From positions 10,292,001 through 10,356,000 of the forward strand of contig OU612065.1 of assembly GCA_914767715.1 (NCBI GenBank): a DNA stretch of 64,000 nt, read 5' to 3'. This document shows, piece by piece, positions 1 through 14,300 of this stretch. The notes below the pieces were generated by a model. The model searched no databases and was not told the DNA's origin. It saw nothing but the letters and a program-made list of their open reading frames with translations. Positions within the stretch are counted from its first letter, which is position 1. Every line of letters starts with the position of its first letter. A program made the position numbers and the translations under genes. This DNA is from Membranipora membranacea. Lineage: Eukaryota; Bryozoa; Gymnolaemata; Cheilostomatida; Membraniporidae.

Positions 1-167
1 ATCTTAGGGCTGGTCTTTTTGTCCAGGCTGAGTACTAAATTATGAAATGAGTGCACATGTCACATGTAGCTATGTACCAAACTAGTATCGTAGGACAGCA
101 ATTTATGTTAATAGGGTATCAGTTGTTGCATTCATCGCTGCACCTAATTCACCTAATCATTATTATA

Positions 168-265
168 AGGTGGATATGAGTCAGACACAGGTTTGATTGT
201 GAGAGTCTAGGATAACCTGGTTATCTTGTTCTCGGATATCTCCATGCATGAACTCAAAGTTCTAC
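168..265 (+). pseudogene. Decayed duplicate of an SPT5 KOW exon segment
   Basis: These 98 bases align without gaps to 2640-2737, the middle of the SPT5 exon 2569-2822. By hand count there are about 9 substitutions. Read in the parental frame, the copy keeps the KOW-region codons but has an in-frame TAG at 208-210 where the intact exon has GAG. It has no obvious splice sites at its ends and lies in the intron upstream of the first visible SPT5 exon. It is most likely a partial intragenic duplication that was never functional. An assembly artefact is less likely, because the differences are spread along the copy. Confidence 0.85.
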
Positions 266-334
266 ATTTTGTTATTTTGCATCTGTTCTGTTGCTACATA
301 GCAAACATATATATTTATGTTGACGTAATTACAG

Positions 335-3300
335 AATGAGGATGAGTTGGAGGAGTTTTACAGGCGTAGATGGACAGATACTAATGCTGCTGATAGATTC
401 GGAGATGGAGAGGATATGTCTGATGAGATCACACAACAAGGTTTACTACCTGATGTCAAGTGAGTGATTAAGACGTTCAGTTGATTGTCGATTCTCTACA
501 ACCGTTACAATTCATAGTCCTATATGATTGACATACATATAAACTATGACATTGGGAAAAGGTCCTAAATGATTGACATACACCATTATTACTACACATA
601 CAATATATGGTCTGATGAATTGGCATATTACTATTTTTATGTGATAATACAATACATAGTATTATAATGTTGTGAATACTCCAATTTTGGTACCCACTGG
701 GGTATCATCAGTTTGGTATTGTGGGACTTTATTTCGAAATTTTGAAGTTTGTCCTGACAAAAGATAATGGTTTTATGATTAAGAGGTATGAGCACATGCT
801 GTCTCTATGTCTTGTTATAGCCGTGATCCTAACATGTGGGTGGTGAGGTGTAGAATGGGGGAAGAGAGAGATACCGTACTTGCTTTGATGAGAAAGTTTG
901 TAGCCTACCAGTACACTGACACTCCAATCATGATCAAATCAGTCACATACAAGGACGGTCTGAAGGGAATTCTGTATGTCGAAGCTTTTAAGCAGACCCA
1001 CGTTAAGCACGCCATCGATGGTATTGGAAGTCTTAGAATGGGAACTTACAAACAACAGGTGAGAACTTGTCATGTCCTCATTACATAACATGGGATGTAT
1101 AAATGTATTGTATTGTATAGTACCTACAGGCTTGAAACAGCAAAATACAGCCCTAGCATTGCTTACATTTACTCAATCTCATTTGTTTCCCACCTCAGCT
1201 AGCAAAGATTGACGGACAGCATAGAATCGTGCTCAGAGATTGTTGAATATGGCTATAATGTGAAAGCAGTCTCGTTCCTCTTGTTTGTGAACGCAGGAAC
1301 TTAACGATTTAACAATGTAATGAATGGCTGTTGATGTAGATGGTGCCAATCAAAGAGATGACAGATGTTATGCGAGTGGTCAAAGAGAAGGTCAGAATAA
1401 AAGAGGGTACATGGGTGAGGATGAAGCGTGGTGTATTCAAGGATGATCTGGCTCAGGTAGACTTTGTGGAGCCATCAGAACATAAGATCAGACTGAAGCT
1501 GATTCCTAGAGTAGACTACACAAGAATGAGAGGAGTCATGAGGAACCAGAGCGCTGTGAGTATAACTTAGACATCTTAGAATCAGCGCTGTGTCAGCTTT
1601 CTACATGTGATACACACTGATGAATAGTCGCCATCACCATGTAAGATATTTGGTTAGTACAGCAAATGTACTGTTTGAAAGTGTTTAGATCGGATTACAT
1701 ACCATGAAGCACGAGAGAGACACTGTTAGTGACTTTGATATTCTTTGCTTGCAGCAACAACAGCCCAAAGGAAGAAGGCCACCACAAAAGCTGTTCGACG
1801 AGGAGGCAATCCGAGCTATCGGTGGAGAAGTCACCACACAGGGAAGCTTTAAGATATTTGAGAGCAATGAGTATAATGCTAAAGGATTCTTGATTAAGAC
1901 ATTCTACCCATCAGCATTCATCTCAGAGGGAGTCAAACCCACACTGGCTGAGCTGTCTAAGTTTGAGGATAGACCAGAGGATATCAGTATAGATTGTAAG
2001 TTTTAGTTTCTTGTGATTAACTACGGTAATTCATACAGAAGCATAAATCTAGTAACTACACTTGATTCAGCATTGATTGCAGTAAATCATATATAATTAT
2101 ATATATACATATATGATAACTGCAATGAATGAATATATATATATATCCTCAACAGACCTGGAGAGTAGAACGGATAGCTCATTGTTTAATAACATCTCTG
2201 ATATTCTCTATTTTATAGCGCTGGTATCAAAGTCGAGCTCAGGAGGAGAAGTCACTCATAACTTTGCACCTGGTGATATGGTGGAGGTAGCTGAGGGAGA
2301 ATTGATACATTTACAGGGTAAAATTATCAGTATAGACGGTAATAAAGTCACAATGCTTCCTAAGCATGAGGACCTCAAGGTATGCTTCATCATAGCTCAT
2401 ATTTTATGCGATATTTTGCGGCCTAAATCTGATAAGAAGACTTGATTTCCGCAGTATGTGTGGAATATGTATAGTAGCGCCTGGGCAGCGCTATCAAAGG
2501 GTTGATGGTTTTTATACTCGACCCTACGTATACATACATTTATATATCATGTACTTATATTTCTACAGGATCCTTTGGAGTTCCCTGCCCATGAGTTGAA
2601 GAAGCATTTCAAGATGGGAGACCACGTAAAGGTTATCGGAGGTAGATATGAATCGGACACAGGTTTGATTGTGAGAGTGGAGGATAACCTGGTTGTCTTG
2701 TTCTCAGATATAACCATGCATGAACTCAAAGTTCTACCTAAAGATCTGCAGCTTTGCCCTGATATGGCTACTGGTGTGGACTCCATGGGACAGTTCCAAT
2801 TTGGCGACCTTGTTCAACTTGAGTGAGTACATAACATTAATCTCTCCAGTAATGTATTGATTGGCCTATACAATATGCATAGCAAAAGCCCCTAATGAAT
2901 CCATTGGTATTGTGCATCACATTGGAAAACTTGATAGCTTGAAGAAATAGTACTACGGTATCATATGCTTGGCACATCTGCAAGTTCACAAAGGGAGCTG
3001 CTGTGAGAACAATACCAGTTCATGATATGGATGATTGCGCTGATTTTAGTGCACAGAGAGTTGGAGTCATAGTTAGGTTGGAAAGGGAAAGTTTTCAAGT
3101 GCTGACCAATGAGAATAAGATAATACAAGTCAAGCATCAGGCCATCAACAAGAAGAAAGATAGCCGTCACGCTGTAGCTTTGGACTCTGAGAATAATCAA
3201 CTTCAAGTCAAGGATATTGTCAAAGTCGTTGATGGAGGACATGCTGTAAGTTAAGGGACTACCTTCTTGGTATTTCAATAGGGACTTGGCATAATTACAG

Positions 3301-6300
3301 TTTGGTGAAATCAGGGAGTTGGTGTCCCAAACTCCTTGGTGAAATGAAACTGTGTGACCTATTTGATGATAGTAGTTGTCCTCTCATTGAACATATGGTT
3401 CAGAGAGAAGATGACTCCAAATTATAATGGTTAATTTAGTTAGATAATTCAAAATTAATTGATAATCTTATTTGAAGTGAGGATTATATCATTACTATTA
3501 TAATCATTGAACCCATTATTTTTTAGTTTTTTTAACCTTTGTTGTTCACAGGGCCTGCAAGGTGAGATCAGGCATTTGTACAGAAGTTTTGCATTCCTGC
3601 ACTCGAGAATGATGACAGAGAATGGTGGTATATTTGTGTGCAAGACAAGACAGCTTCAGTTAGCAGGTGGAGCTAGGGTAAGTCACTGAATGTTATTACT
3701 CAATCACGTTTTCTAATGATGTTGATATCTTTGTGGAGTGATGCTGAATGTTGTCATATGAGAATAGTTTTCAATTTCGATTACTATGTGTTGCAAATTT
3801 TATCTGCGTTTCTGTATACAGCAACAGAATACAGGAGGTGGATTGGGCTTCATGTCACCTCGTATATCTAGTCCTGCTCATCCAGCCAGTGGTGGAGGAG
3901 CGAGTACACCATCAGGGGGAGGGGGTCCTTCTGGTGGCGGTGGAGGCAGAGGAAGGGGACGAGGTGCTAAGAGAGACACATCACTGATCGGTGAAACTGT
4001 TAAAATAGTTGGTGGTCCATTCAAGGGTGAGCATTGCAAGCCATATGATTTATGTGTGGCCATCGATAGAACATCTCAACCTTGTACCGCTTGCCATAGA
4101 CTGATTGCTTCCTATTCCAATCTTGAGTTAATCCTCTTGTAAAAGCGTCTGAACAGTTGTATCAAAATTTGTTTCAAGTTAGATGATGTTCGCATGTAAA
4201 AGAAAGTGTGTGATCACATGATGAATAGAAATGCTGATGAAACTGAAAAATAACACTCTCCGAAAGCTGGCAATATTTTGAGCCTGTGATTATGAGCTAA
4301 AGCATCTAGTCTAATAGAAAACTTGTGATTTATAACCAAGCCTAACATTTTATGCTGATGTTCGTTACAGGTCATATCGGAATTGTCAAGGATTGTACTG
4401 ATGATACTGCCAGAGTTGAGTTACATACAAACTGTAGGACTATATCAGTTGATAAAAACAGACTCAGCTCCCTCAAGTATGCACAATATTATATTTTGTC
4501 ACAACCAGTAGATTATAATCCGGGGCCATCGTAGTAAGACAGTGTTCAGAAGTCATACAAATGTAGATTCACTTAGAAATGTCAATTACCATTGATCTCA
4601 GATATATGATTGTGCTTCTCTTTTTTTGTAGAGAGGGCAGACTTGGGAAATCTTCCACGCGTTCAGAGTCTGGACGTACACCGATGCATGCTGGGTCTGC
4701 CACTCCTATGCATGGCTCTCAGACTCCCATGTATGGATCTAAGACTCCTATGTATGGCTCACAGACGCCTCTCTATGATGGCTCGAGGACTCCCCACTAT
4801 GGAGCTCAGACACCACTACACGAGGGGGCTAGCAGCAGTCGTACTACACCTGGAGGGGCCAGCGCCTGGGATCCTAATAGTGGTAGCACACCTGCCAGGT
4901 ATGCTGATGTTCTAATGAGATGTAGATTGCAGTGATTGCAGCACCCCCTGATGTACTTTCATAGTTGTGATTTGATTTTCTCAGAATTTTTATCTAAAGC
5001 TTGAGCATGAAACTTAATGTTTTCTCACACTGACAGAATATTTATAGCATGTGTGAGACTATCTAAAATCTAAATCTGGTATATGTATGACTATAATGTG
5101 TAATAATAAGGTAGGCAGGACAGTTTCTCAGCAGAATGGGATTGTGATGTGTTGCCATTTGACACATGCTGATCATAACATTGTAGAAACCCAGACTTCG
5201 AGTATGGCTATGACAACCCGTCACCTGCTCCAAGTTACAACCCAGCAACACCAGGATACCAGCCTGACCCAGATAGCCCCGCTGCCTCATACACACCAGC
5301 CGGCAGCAGGCAGAGTACTTACTCTCCGTATCAAGGTAGAAACCTTTCTCATCAAATATACCTTGCCTTGCTAAATCACAGCCAAGGCGATTTAAAACCT
5401 ATTGTTTCTGACAAGATCGCTTAGATAGATAATATGTTGCTTTCTTTCATCAGCTCTTGACAAATTGATATATATTTTTCTGAATTGTAGCATCACCAGG
5501 TAGTTATACAGCACCTAGTCCAGGATTTGGTGGTAGCAGTTCTAGTTATACAGGAACACCATCTCCCCTATCCACTTACAGTCCTATGACTCCAGGCACT
5601 GTGCCATATACACCCGGTACTCCTGGCTTAGGTAAGTCATTTCAACTCATGTATCAACTCTGAGTTTCTGTATCATGAGAGATTTTATCACTGCAACGCA
5701 CATTATTCTATGATAAATATTTGTGACGAGTATGTTCATCACCACCAAATACATTGACTGTAATCATATTTGATATGATATGTACACCATATTGTTTGTC
5801 ACTAGGTTTAGATCATGGCGGTGCTGATTGGGTGTCGGCAGAGATACTGGTGAAGATTGCTATGCACTACTCTGACAGTGACCTCGCTGACAAAGTAGGC
5901 AAAATCACCAACGTCTCTGGACATGTATGTAACGTGTTTGTGGATGATTTGGAAAGAGTCGTCAGCATAACAAGTGATAATCTCGAACCCATTACACCTG
6001 AGAAGGGCGATAAGGTATGTACTGAATGCAGGTCTGGTTTACTGATCAATTGATACCGATACGTTGCTGCAAAATCTGTCCATACAGCTTTGAAAAATGT
6101 GGCGGCTCCATTTCAACAACCAATGCATTGCATATGCTACAGAAATACTGATTCATTGTATTCTTAATTTCACTGTTTCACTTCAGGAAAACTGCCATAA
6201 ATATTAACTCCACTTTTACTACCCACTAGATTTTGACAAGAATTTCATGATACTCTTAAATAGAGAATTCCTAAATTAAAAATTCCTTTACATTTGAGCC

Positions 6301-6542
6301 TGCTTACGAGTGGTCAAATTAATTTCTCAGAATATTTTCATCAGGTTCTTGTAGCTTTTGTGACATCAGTGATAAATTATACGTTTATTGTTGTTATCGA
6401 TTAGGTGAAGGTGATACACGGTGAGCACAGAGAGACAGTGGGTACACTTATCAGTATAGATGGTGTAGATGGTGTGGTGAAGACAGAACAGGGAGATATT
6501 ATGATGTTACAGCTACGTACTCTGTGTAAAATGCAGAAGTGA
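335..6542 (+). CDS. SUPT5H: Transcription elongation factor SPT5 (DSIF large subunit), 3' part
   Basis: SPT5 pairs with SPT4 as DSIF, which clamps RNA polymerase II and controls pausing and elongation in the nucleus. Fifteen exons were read: 335-459, 821-1058, 1340-1555, 1755-1995, 2219-2379, 2569-2822, 3050-3245, 3552-3677, 3822-4026, 4371-4476, 4632-4898, 5187-5335, 5491-5631, 5806-6014 and 6405-6542. All have GT-AG borders and they join in frame to 923 residues and a TGA. The order is the end of the acidic N-terminus, the NGN domain (exons 2-3), successive KOW domains, then a Gly/Arg-rich linker (exon 9). Exon 11 carries a C-terminal repeat region with units such as TPMYGSQ and TPMHGSQ, targets of CDK9 in other animals. 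Pro/Ser/Tyr-rich exons 12-13 and a last KOW domain follow. The N-terminus lies left of the window. A possible poly(A) signal AATAAA is at 6938-6943. Confidence 0.97.
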
Positions 6543-8238
6543 TACAGCTAAACAAGATGACACAATGATAGTCTATTGCTGTACAGAGCAAATGAATTGT
6601 GACACAGATGGCTGCATCTCCATACAAAAAAAAAAGAATCGAGAGTCCCAGACACCCGGGGGGGGGGGGGGGGAAGGAGAGAATAGATACAAGGATATGA
6701 TAGAGAATTTGATATTATAATAATTCAGAGCTGATAAGCTATTATTTAGTTTTAATATTTGACGGAAATACTGTAAATATAAATTGCCAGTCTTAAATAA
6801 CTATGTTAATCCTTTTTTTGGCTAATATCCTATATCATAATTATATGACAGATTATCTGCTCATGAATACAGGTAATATTTACTAAAAAATATCATGGAG
6901 ATCAAATGTAACAAGTGGCAGTGGTTAGCTATTTAGGAATAAATTTCTTTGTGGCGTTGAAGACTCGACCTTCATAATTCCGTACGGCACTTCTAGAAGT
7001 TATCAACTCAAATGCTGAATCTCGCTCTCTGAACCTGCATCACTATCAGATCATTGCGATGTCATGCATAACATTCACACCTCAAGCTTAGAAATCTGTC
7101 CTAGGATTTATCACGCCCCACATCCTGTAGCATCGAACTGCGAATGACCGGTTTTATAGAGCGAAGCTGCAAATACTTTGCCAAATTGTTGATTGTATTC
7201 CGGGTGTTTGGAGCACACCACTGGGGTGCCAACAGACCCTAGTAGTCAGAGGACCGCAGTGGGATCTGCTACTTTACTAATATTACTAGGGTCATCTTCT
7301 CTGCAGCATAGCAATTTTCTCAACGACATCATGGTTGATATTTAAAAGATAGTCAGCCATATCACAACCTTCCAGAAATCCTGAAGATGTAAGATCAATA
7401 TATTTTGGATCCACTAGCAACCTGTCACCCGCCTGCCCCCCCCCCCCCCCTCAACATTAATCCAACCCAGTCATTCAGGCATTGTGAGAAGTCATTCAAT
7501 CTTACATGAAGCAATAATGATCACATTTATTTGGTAGTAGCCACACTGAAAAAAGAAACAACAGTATGACTGATTAATGAATATGCACATGAGTCGCCTT
7601 AAAGCAAAATATATACGGCATAATTCTTTGCAAAATCATCAGAAAATATTGATAAGATGAATAACAGTTATAGTAAAATAGTATTTAACACAACAGGCAA
7701 TGTGTAAGCTAGAATCAGCCAATACCGTTGCAGGATAAGTCTGATTTTGAGAATTTGTTGACAGTTTAGAGTGACTTTGAGTGTGGGAAATATACATCAG
7801 ACTAAAGTCTCCCATCTTCTGGGTAAATCTATGCAACAGTTAGTTTGGTTCCCAGCACAAACAATAATATGCGCTGATAGCGGATTGCCCCACAGTCTAG
7901 TGATCAAATGATACTAAAAAGTAAAATAGTTCCAGGCAGGAAACGAAGGATTACCGAGAAGGTATAGGCAACAGCCTATTAATAAAGGTTCGTAACAAAC
8001 AGCAGCACAGAGTGTATAATGTAGCCAAAATGATAACAATATAACAAGTAGTAAAATGGGTGTGCAGATCACACTGCTATGGTACTGAATTATCCACCAA
8101 GCTGAGAGCAATGGGGAAATGATGAGCCTATGGGTTACATGCACAGAACACGCAGAGAGACATATGACATGTTGTGTTTGAGCTCTTGCTAGCCGAGTGC
8201 GAGGAGCAGAAGATTTATTAGCCGCAGTCCACTAAGCT
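6543..8238. other. Convergent intergenic region with G and C homopolymer runs
   Basis: This stretch lies between the 3' ends of SPT5 (plus) and SHOC2 (minus), so it should hold both 3' UTRs. I see no coding exon. A G-run at 6658-6674 and a C-run at 7436-7450 are the only notable structures. Candidate AATAAA signals are at 6938-6943 for SPT5, and on the minus strand at 8219-8214 and 7531-7526 for SHOC2. Confidence 0.6.
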
Positions 8239-11200
8239 CTAATTCTGATTCCAGTCTTCATGCTGAGCTAGTTTGAGATAATGCATTATCAAAGCCGGCC
8301 CACCGTTGACTATATCACCAGGAATCTCAGAGAGGGGACAATTCTCAATACTCATGATTTGAAGTTGTGAGCATTGTGTTAGTTCGAAAGGTAAGTTCTG
8401 CAGGTTTGGGTTATCATTGATATAGAGTGACTCGAGTTTTCTGAGTAGGCCTACTTCACGAGGTACAGACAGCAGATTATTCTCACCAGCACTCAAGTAC
8501 TGTAGACTCTTCAGATTGCCTGAAATAAGAAAAGTTAGAAAAAGTCTGATACAACCTGAGCTATAAAATCATTAAAATGCGCTTGCAGCAGCATAGCTCA
8601 TTATCAGTTATTCCCTTTTTTGTAGTGCTGCTATTATAATTAAAGTGCTTTTCTAGATGTTGTAGATAAAAAAAGCCAATAAGTGTCTGATCAAGGGAGC
8701 GCATCACAGCCTGGCACAAGCTTATCACTTTTCAAGATGCATGTTATGAATCTAATAGAGTGGTCTACAAAGGTCTTAGCGATGCAGACGAATGGAATGA
8801 CTAGTCACTGCAGCATCCTCGGTCAAAATAGGAGCATAACTGATGTTGTCTAGACGGCTAAATTTAGCAGAGCCGAGTCTACACCAGGATGTGTCACCTT
8901 TGCCTGCTGAGATCTTATGAATGAGTGACATTTTACTGATACAGTGAATCGATACAAGCACAGCCCAGGCATTTTGTTGCTGCTGCAGCACACAGAAGCC
9001 GACATGAGACAGGAATCAAGGCTTTTCAGCCACGATTAAAGCCATTAAATTTTTAATTATTGCGATCAGACAGCCTATTTTGTTATGAAAATTCTGAGCA
9101 TACCAGCATAGTGATAAAATGGTAACTTCGGCACTGTGTATGTTGGCAAAATGGATCTCATTATGTTTGTTTGCATGCATCCACCAGATATGAAAAGTTG
9201 ATTGATAGAATCTCATACAGACAAAACAGCTTGTTATTAAACATTCATTAAAAAGCTTCTTCCTAATTCACCACAAATATCTGTCATGACAGACATGACT
9301 GTCTTTAGTATCATTGCCTAGCAATAGTCCAATTATAATATGGCACAACATTCAAGATTACACAAAAGTACATGACGTGCGTCATATAAAAAGTTTTTTA
9401 CAGACAATCTTTGGCTGATTCCACATTTATATATATATAAAGTTAATGAGTGAGCTAACCTGTGGTGATAGGGAGTGCCTGAAGGTTATTACTCTGTACC
9501 ACGAGTCGTGTAAGTTCAGCCAGGTTACCGATCTCAGCTGGTAGTTGTTCTAGTTTATTTTCTTCTAAATCTAGAACTCTGAGCCTCTTGAGGGCACCTA
9601 TCGTTGCTGGTAAACGTCTCAAAGCATTGTTACCCACCAGTAGTACTTCCAAGCTCTCCATAAACTGTATGTCTTCGGGAAGCCTCGAAAGCTACAACAA
9701 CCAAATGACCCTGATGTCAATATGACCTCAATTCGTCTGGGCACTCATACATTTGCATTCCGAATAGAGCATACCATATTTTAGACAAAGAATTCATAGC
9801 ATTCTAAATCATAATTTTGGGGGTGTTTAATTATCAACCTCTAAACGACAACACTGGCATATTATTATAATCATTGTGAACAATGTCTGTCTAGTAATAC
9901 ATACCTGGTTTGTACCTAAGTTGAGCTCCACTATTTTATTCCACGTTCTGATGTCTAATGGAAGAGATGTTAGCTGGTTGATACTCATGTTGAGTTTGCT
10001 GAGACACTCCGCTCGTGAGAATATACCATATGGTATGTTCTTAACCTGGTTCAGCTCCATACTAAGCGAAGTCACAGATCTAAACTGCATTGGCCCACCC
10101 ATAGGAAAACTGTCAAACTTGTTGCGAGAAAGGGTAATAGAAGACAGATTAACTAAGCTAGAAAGTAGACCGTCTGGGAGCATTATCACATTGTTACTTT
10201 CTATATTGAATTCCTGTATCTGTGAACAGTTTGACAGGGTTTGTGGTAGTGACTCTAGCTGGTTGTATCGCAAGCCAAGGCGATTTAACAGTCTGAGGTT
10301 ACCGATGGAGGCAGGCAGAGTGCGTATCTCATTGTGCTGGAGATCTAAAGACTGTAGTTGTGCACAGTTACCGATATCATAGGGGATCGTCTTCAGGTGG
10401 TTATATGAGACATCGAGCCCCACTAAATTTACCAGGCGACCAATGGCAGGTGGTAAAGTGTCTATTTTGTTCTCCCTTAGGCTGAGAGTTGTGAGAGCTG
10501 ATAGGAGGCCTATATCATTCTCCACTTGTCGTATTCGATTGAAGCGTAGGAAGAGAGTGCTGAGACTAGTAAGCTGGTACACAACCGGAGGTATGTCGTT
10601 CAGTTTGTTATGACGCAAGTCGAGCACCCTTAGTTTACGGAGATTAATAAGACTATCTGGCAGACCTGCGAGCGAGTTCTCACTCACGCCCAGTGTCTGA
10701 AGCTCTGTTAAAAAGCCTATTTCAGCTGGGAGTAACGCCAGCTTATTCTGATATAAATATAGCTCCACCAAACATGTCAAATCTTTTATGCTTGATGGTA
10801 TCTGGGTTAGTTGAGATTTACTCACGTCAAATCGTTTAACACTCTCCTCTTTACACTTTTGTATGGCCTTTGCTATGTCAAACGCATTAGCAGTCTGTCG
10901 CCGAGAGCCTGTGGGTTTTGGTTTATTTTGATCTGGTTGTAGCACCGTTACATGACGAGTGGGAGGAGGTTTGGCACTCTGATCATCGTTGAAGCTGACA
11001 TGAGAATGAGACATAACTCCCGATCGAGGAACAGCAGATGCTGACGATGTATCACTGCTAGCTGCACTAAGAGGAGACTGTGTAGACTGCTGATCAGCTG
11101 CGGCGGAGTTATTTAGCTGAGCTGCTGGTATACTAGATAGTGATGACTGTTGACTGAGACTGCCTATAGATCTGGAGGATGAGTCGTGATTGCTGTGAGC

Positions 11201-11344
11201 AGCACCAGCTGATGGTTCACTGTTAGCCATTGCTGAAGCTATGCCGATTGGCACATAGTCATCACAGTAATTGGCTATTCGCTCGGTATTTGCACTGGAA
11301 CTACGAGGGAATCTATTGGGCGTGGTGGCTCGCCTGCTTGCCAT
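8239..11344 (-). CDS. SHOC2: SHOC2 leucine-rich repeat scaffold protein
   Basis: SHOC2 bridges MRAS/RAS-GTP and protein phosphatase 1 to dephosphorylate the inhibitory RAF site, so it promotes MAPK signalling. There are three coding exons: 11344-9905, 9691-9460 and 8519-8239. They sum to 1953 bases, giving 650 residues and a TAG. Residues 1 to about 165 are a Ser/Ala/Gln-rich, probably disordered extension, longer than in human SHOC2 (582 residues). At residues 115-118 sits HVSF, placed like the PP1-binding RVxF-type motif (GVAF) of human SHOC2. From about residue 168 to the end run some 20 leucine-rich repeats of the LxxLPxxI type. Near-identical blocks to human SHOC2 include [23 protein letters not shown]-like and MSIENCPLS. 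The start is the first in-frame ATG after a likely 5' UTR splice site. It is convergent with SPT5. Confidence 0.97.
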
Positions 11345-14300
11345 CCTAACATCTTACCTGAAACATAAAAGAAACACATGGTTATCTTATCAGCTGTATT
11401 TCTGTAGCTTGTCAAACAAAACAAGCTCCCAGGGCTTAATATTCAGCAGCTCATCAATAAAATGTCTACCCACAACGACAGTTTGTTGGTTGCGTAAAGC
11501 TTAAAGCTTGATCAGCAAAAAACCATGCAACTCCCGGTCTTCCAACACCCTCACAGTTATTCCATAGCAGTACCCACTGCCATCCAGCTTGGTGCCAACA
11601 GGCTTGTTGAACACAAATGGGTACAAACAGATTTCATAACACAATACAGCTTGGTGAGAATATGCTCATAAATTATGACTAGACACAAAAGACATTTTCG
11701 CTAGTTCTTTAGTCATTACATTCTGTTTATAAACAGGCCTAGGCACACCATTGTCAACATTTATTTTCCTCATGGACTGACCGCTGCAGCTAAGCACTGA
11801 CACCATGATGTTATAATTGTACTAACATCCGAAATTTCTCCCCTGCAGAAACAATCATAAGTAAATCGACAATCAACAGCAAACGCACTTCAATCTTGCA
11901 CAGACAACTTAAAACAGGCAGGCCTACTGGCCCTGCCAGAGGACAAATACCTGAATAAGAAAGATAAGATTAGAATGTATGCACTAACCACTTGACATAC
12001 ACACTCAGATGTTCCTAGAATTATATCAGCTATAAGGCTAGCCATGTATAGTCGTAAGGAATGTTAACACAAATTAACAGCGAACTTGCACATCTGAGAA
12101 AGAGAGACTAATCAGCATCATCAGCAAAACACTAGGCTGCAGCTATACCACATGCATCACTAACAGCACTTGAATAGTAATCTGACTAGGCATCCTTATT
12201 ATTTCATTATAAATAGAGCAATAATAATCATAGGAAACTTTAGTATCCTACCACCATGTTGTAGTAGTCCGCCCATGTATGTGGATGCTGTGCAGCCTCA
12301 ATAGTTGTGTCCTATGAAAGTAGATACTCTTTACGCACTAGAGTGAGGTCATTATGAGCAGAGACTATACTAAGGTGTTGCTGTAGTACTGATGAAGCAC
12401 AAGCAGTGGATTGTTTGCCTTACAACAAAAATTATCAAGCTCTCTTCTGATACACTATTTATGGATTATAGCTGCCCATGTTTAACTTTTGTTGGAACTA
12501 CTATAATAATATCCAGGGTTGCATTTATTATTTTCCCAGGGTAGTCGCTCACATGGTACAGTTATTATAGGGTTTAACATAGCGATGCCAACACTCATCA
12601 TATCGATCTCAATCAATGATCATGTAGTATGACTAGAATTTATAATAAATACTAAGAGGCTGCGGTGATAATAACCCTCTGATTGATGTAATTCACTTTT
12701 AATGACCAGCAACACAAAATACTTCGGGATTTGCAGAAAATGCTCTGCCAAACAGAAAAACGTATCTGTAGATAAAGTGCAACTGGAGTCCAATCAGCTT
12801 GTACCAATCACTATCCCATTCAGGTTTAGAAGGATGCCATTTTTAGAAAAAAAACATTAAAACACAAAGCATTCTCCATAGCTAATAATGATAGACTGTG
12901 GCAAGTCATCAAGGTGCACATTTACAGGCGGTTCAAAGCACAAAAGTCTCTAGCGATGTAGACATTAGATCCCAGGACTTCGATCACATCATACGGCCAG
13001 GTCTCACAGAAACACCTCAGACTAATATTATGTAATAATACACTCCCAAATTAAATTAGTATAATTTCATTTGGGACAGTAGTTGGAACTCCCTGCTGTG
13101 CAAATGCAAACGAATAATCACAGAAGGGAATTGTCTCCTTTTTTGAGTAAAAACAGAACATTTCAGTGTTCCCCAGTGGCCGGGTTTACCATCCCAGAGT
13201 AGTACACCAAAAAAAACAGGAGCAGCACCTTCCCCTGGTTATTCATAAAAAAACACCAACTGCAGAAGGCAGTCAAACCACAATGGAATTAGTCGCAATA
13301 TGAGTTTTTTGACCACCATGAACAGGAAAATTACACACAGCACTGAACAAGCAAAATGATTAGCTTCAACACACATCTTGGCTCTAAATACCCTTAGGTC
13401 AACATAACATCACTGTGAGAGACCAGATGATGGGTCGCAGTGTCAGAATAATGTATTGACACGGCATAATAATACTAAGAAAAATGATAAAACTCCATTC
13501 TCTACTCAGCCTAGGGCCTACTGGTCGATATATCATATTTTGATATACATCAGAACAATGTTTGGTATCTTCATTTTCACAACAGAATTATTTCTTTTGC
13601 TTGAATGGGTTATCTGCTACAAAAACAGCAGATGCTTGTGAAATATAAAAATGATGTCAGTTAGTGTCTGACCAGCAGCCAGAACTCCAAGAATGAACTC
13701 AAGATAATGAACAATAAATCTGAGCATAAATTTTATCCAGAAACTTCTGGATGTCTGAGTTCAGCATGCTTATAAGAATCTCTATTTTGCTAAACATTGA
13801 TAATATTGATAGAACATTACTCCGATTCTTGACGGTGGATGATTGAGCAGCAATTCAGGTAGAATGGCTAGAAATACAATGAATATATGTGTTACAGCTA
13901 ATTATGACACTGACATAGCACGAAAACCATCTTTGCTAAAAGCAGGATGAACAGATAATAATTCAACAAATTCAATCAACAGCATAAATAACTACTGTGT
14001 TCCGAATCTGTCAGATATGGAAACTAAAAACAGCTATAACCAGCCATTCTTTCATCTATCAAGCCTAAGAACCAATGATCGTGCTTGCCTTGCTCTAGGA
14101 AAGAATTTAGTTCAAGGATTTAGTTTTGTTTGGTAACGATTAAGTGGCATTGTTAAGTTGCTTTGAGAAAAATGGCAAGCACTCAAATCTTAGGGTTGGT
14201 TGAGTGGTTTACGCAAAAATACTAGCTTGGCTTCTGTCATCTCATACACACCCTCCAAACACATTCACCACACATGTTTTCTCCCTCTATAACCCTTCAC

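Noticed and set aside
9876-10382. 168-codon plus-strand open frame
   Set aside because: It is the antisense shadow of the SHOC2 leucine-rich repeat exon, with no independent domain or start context.
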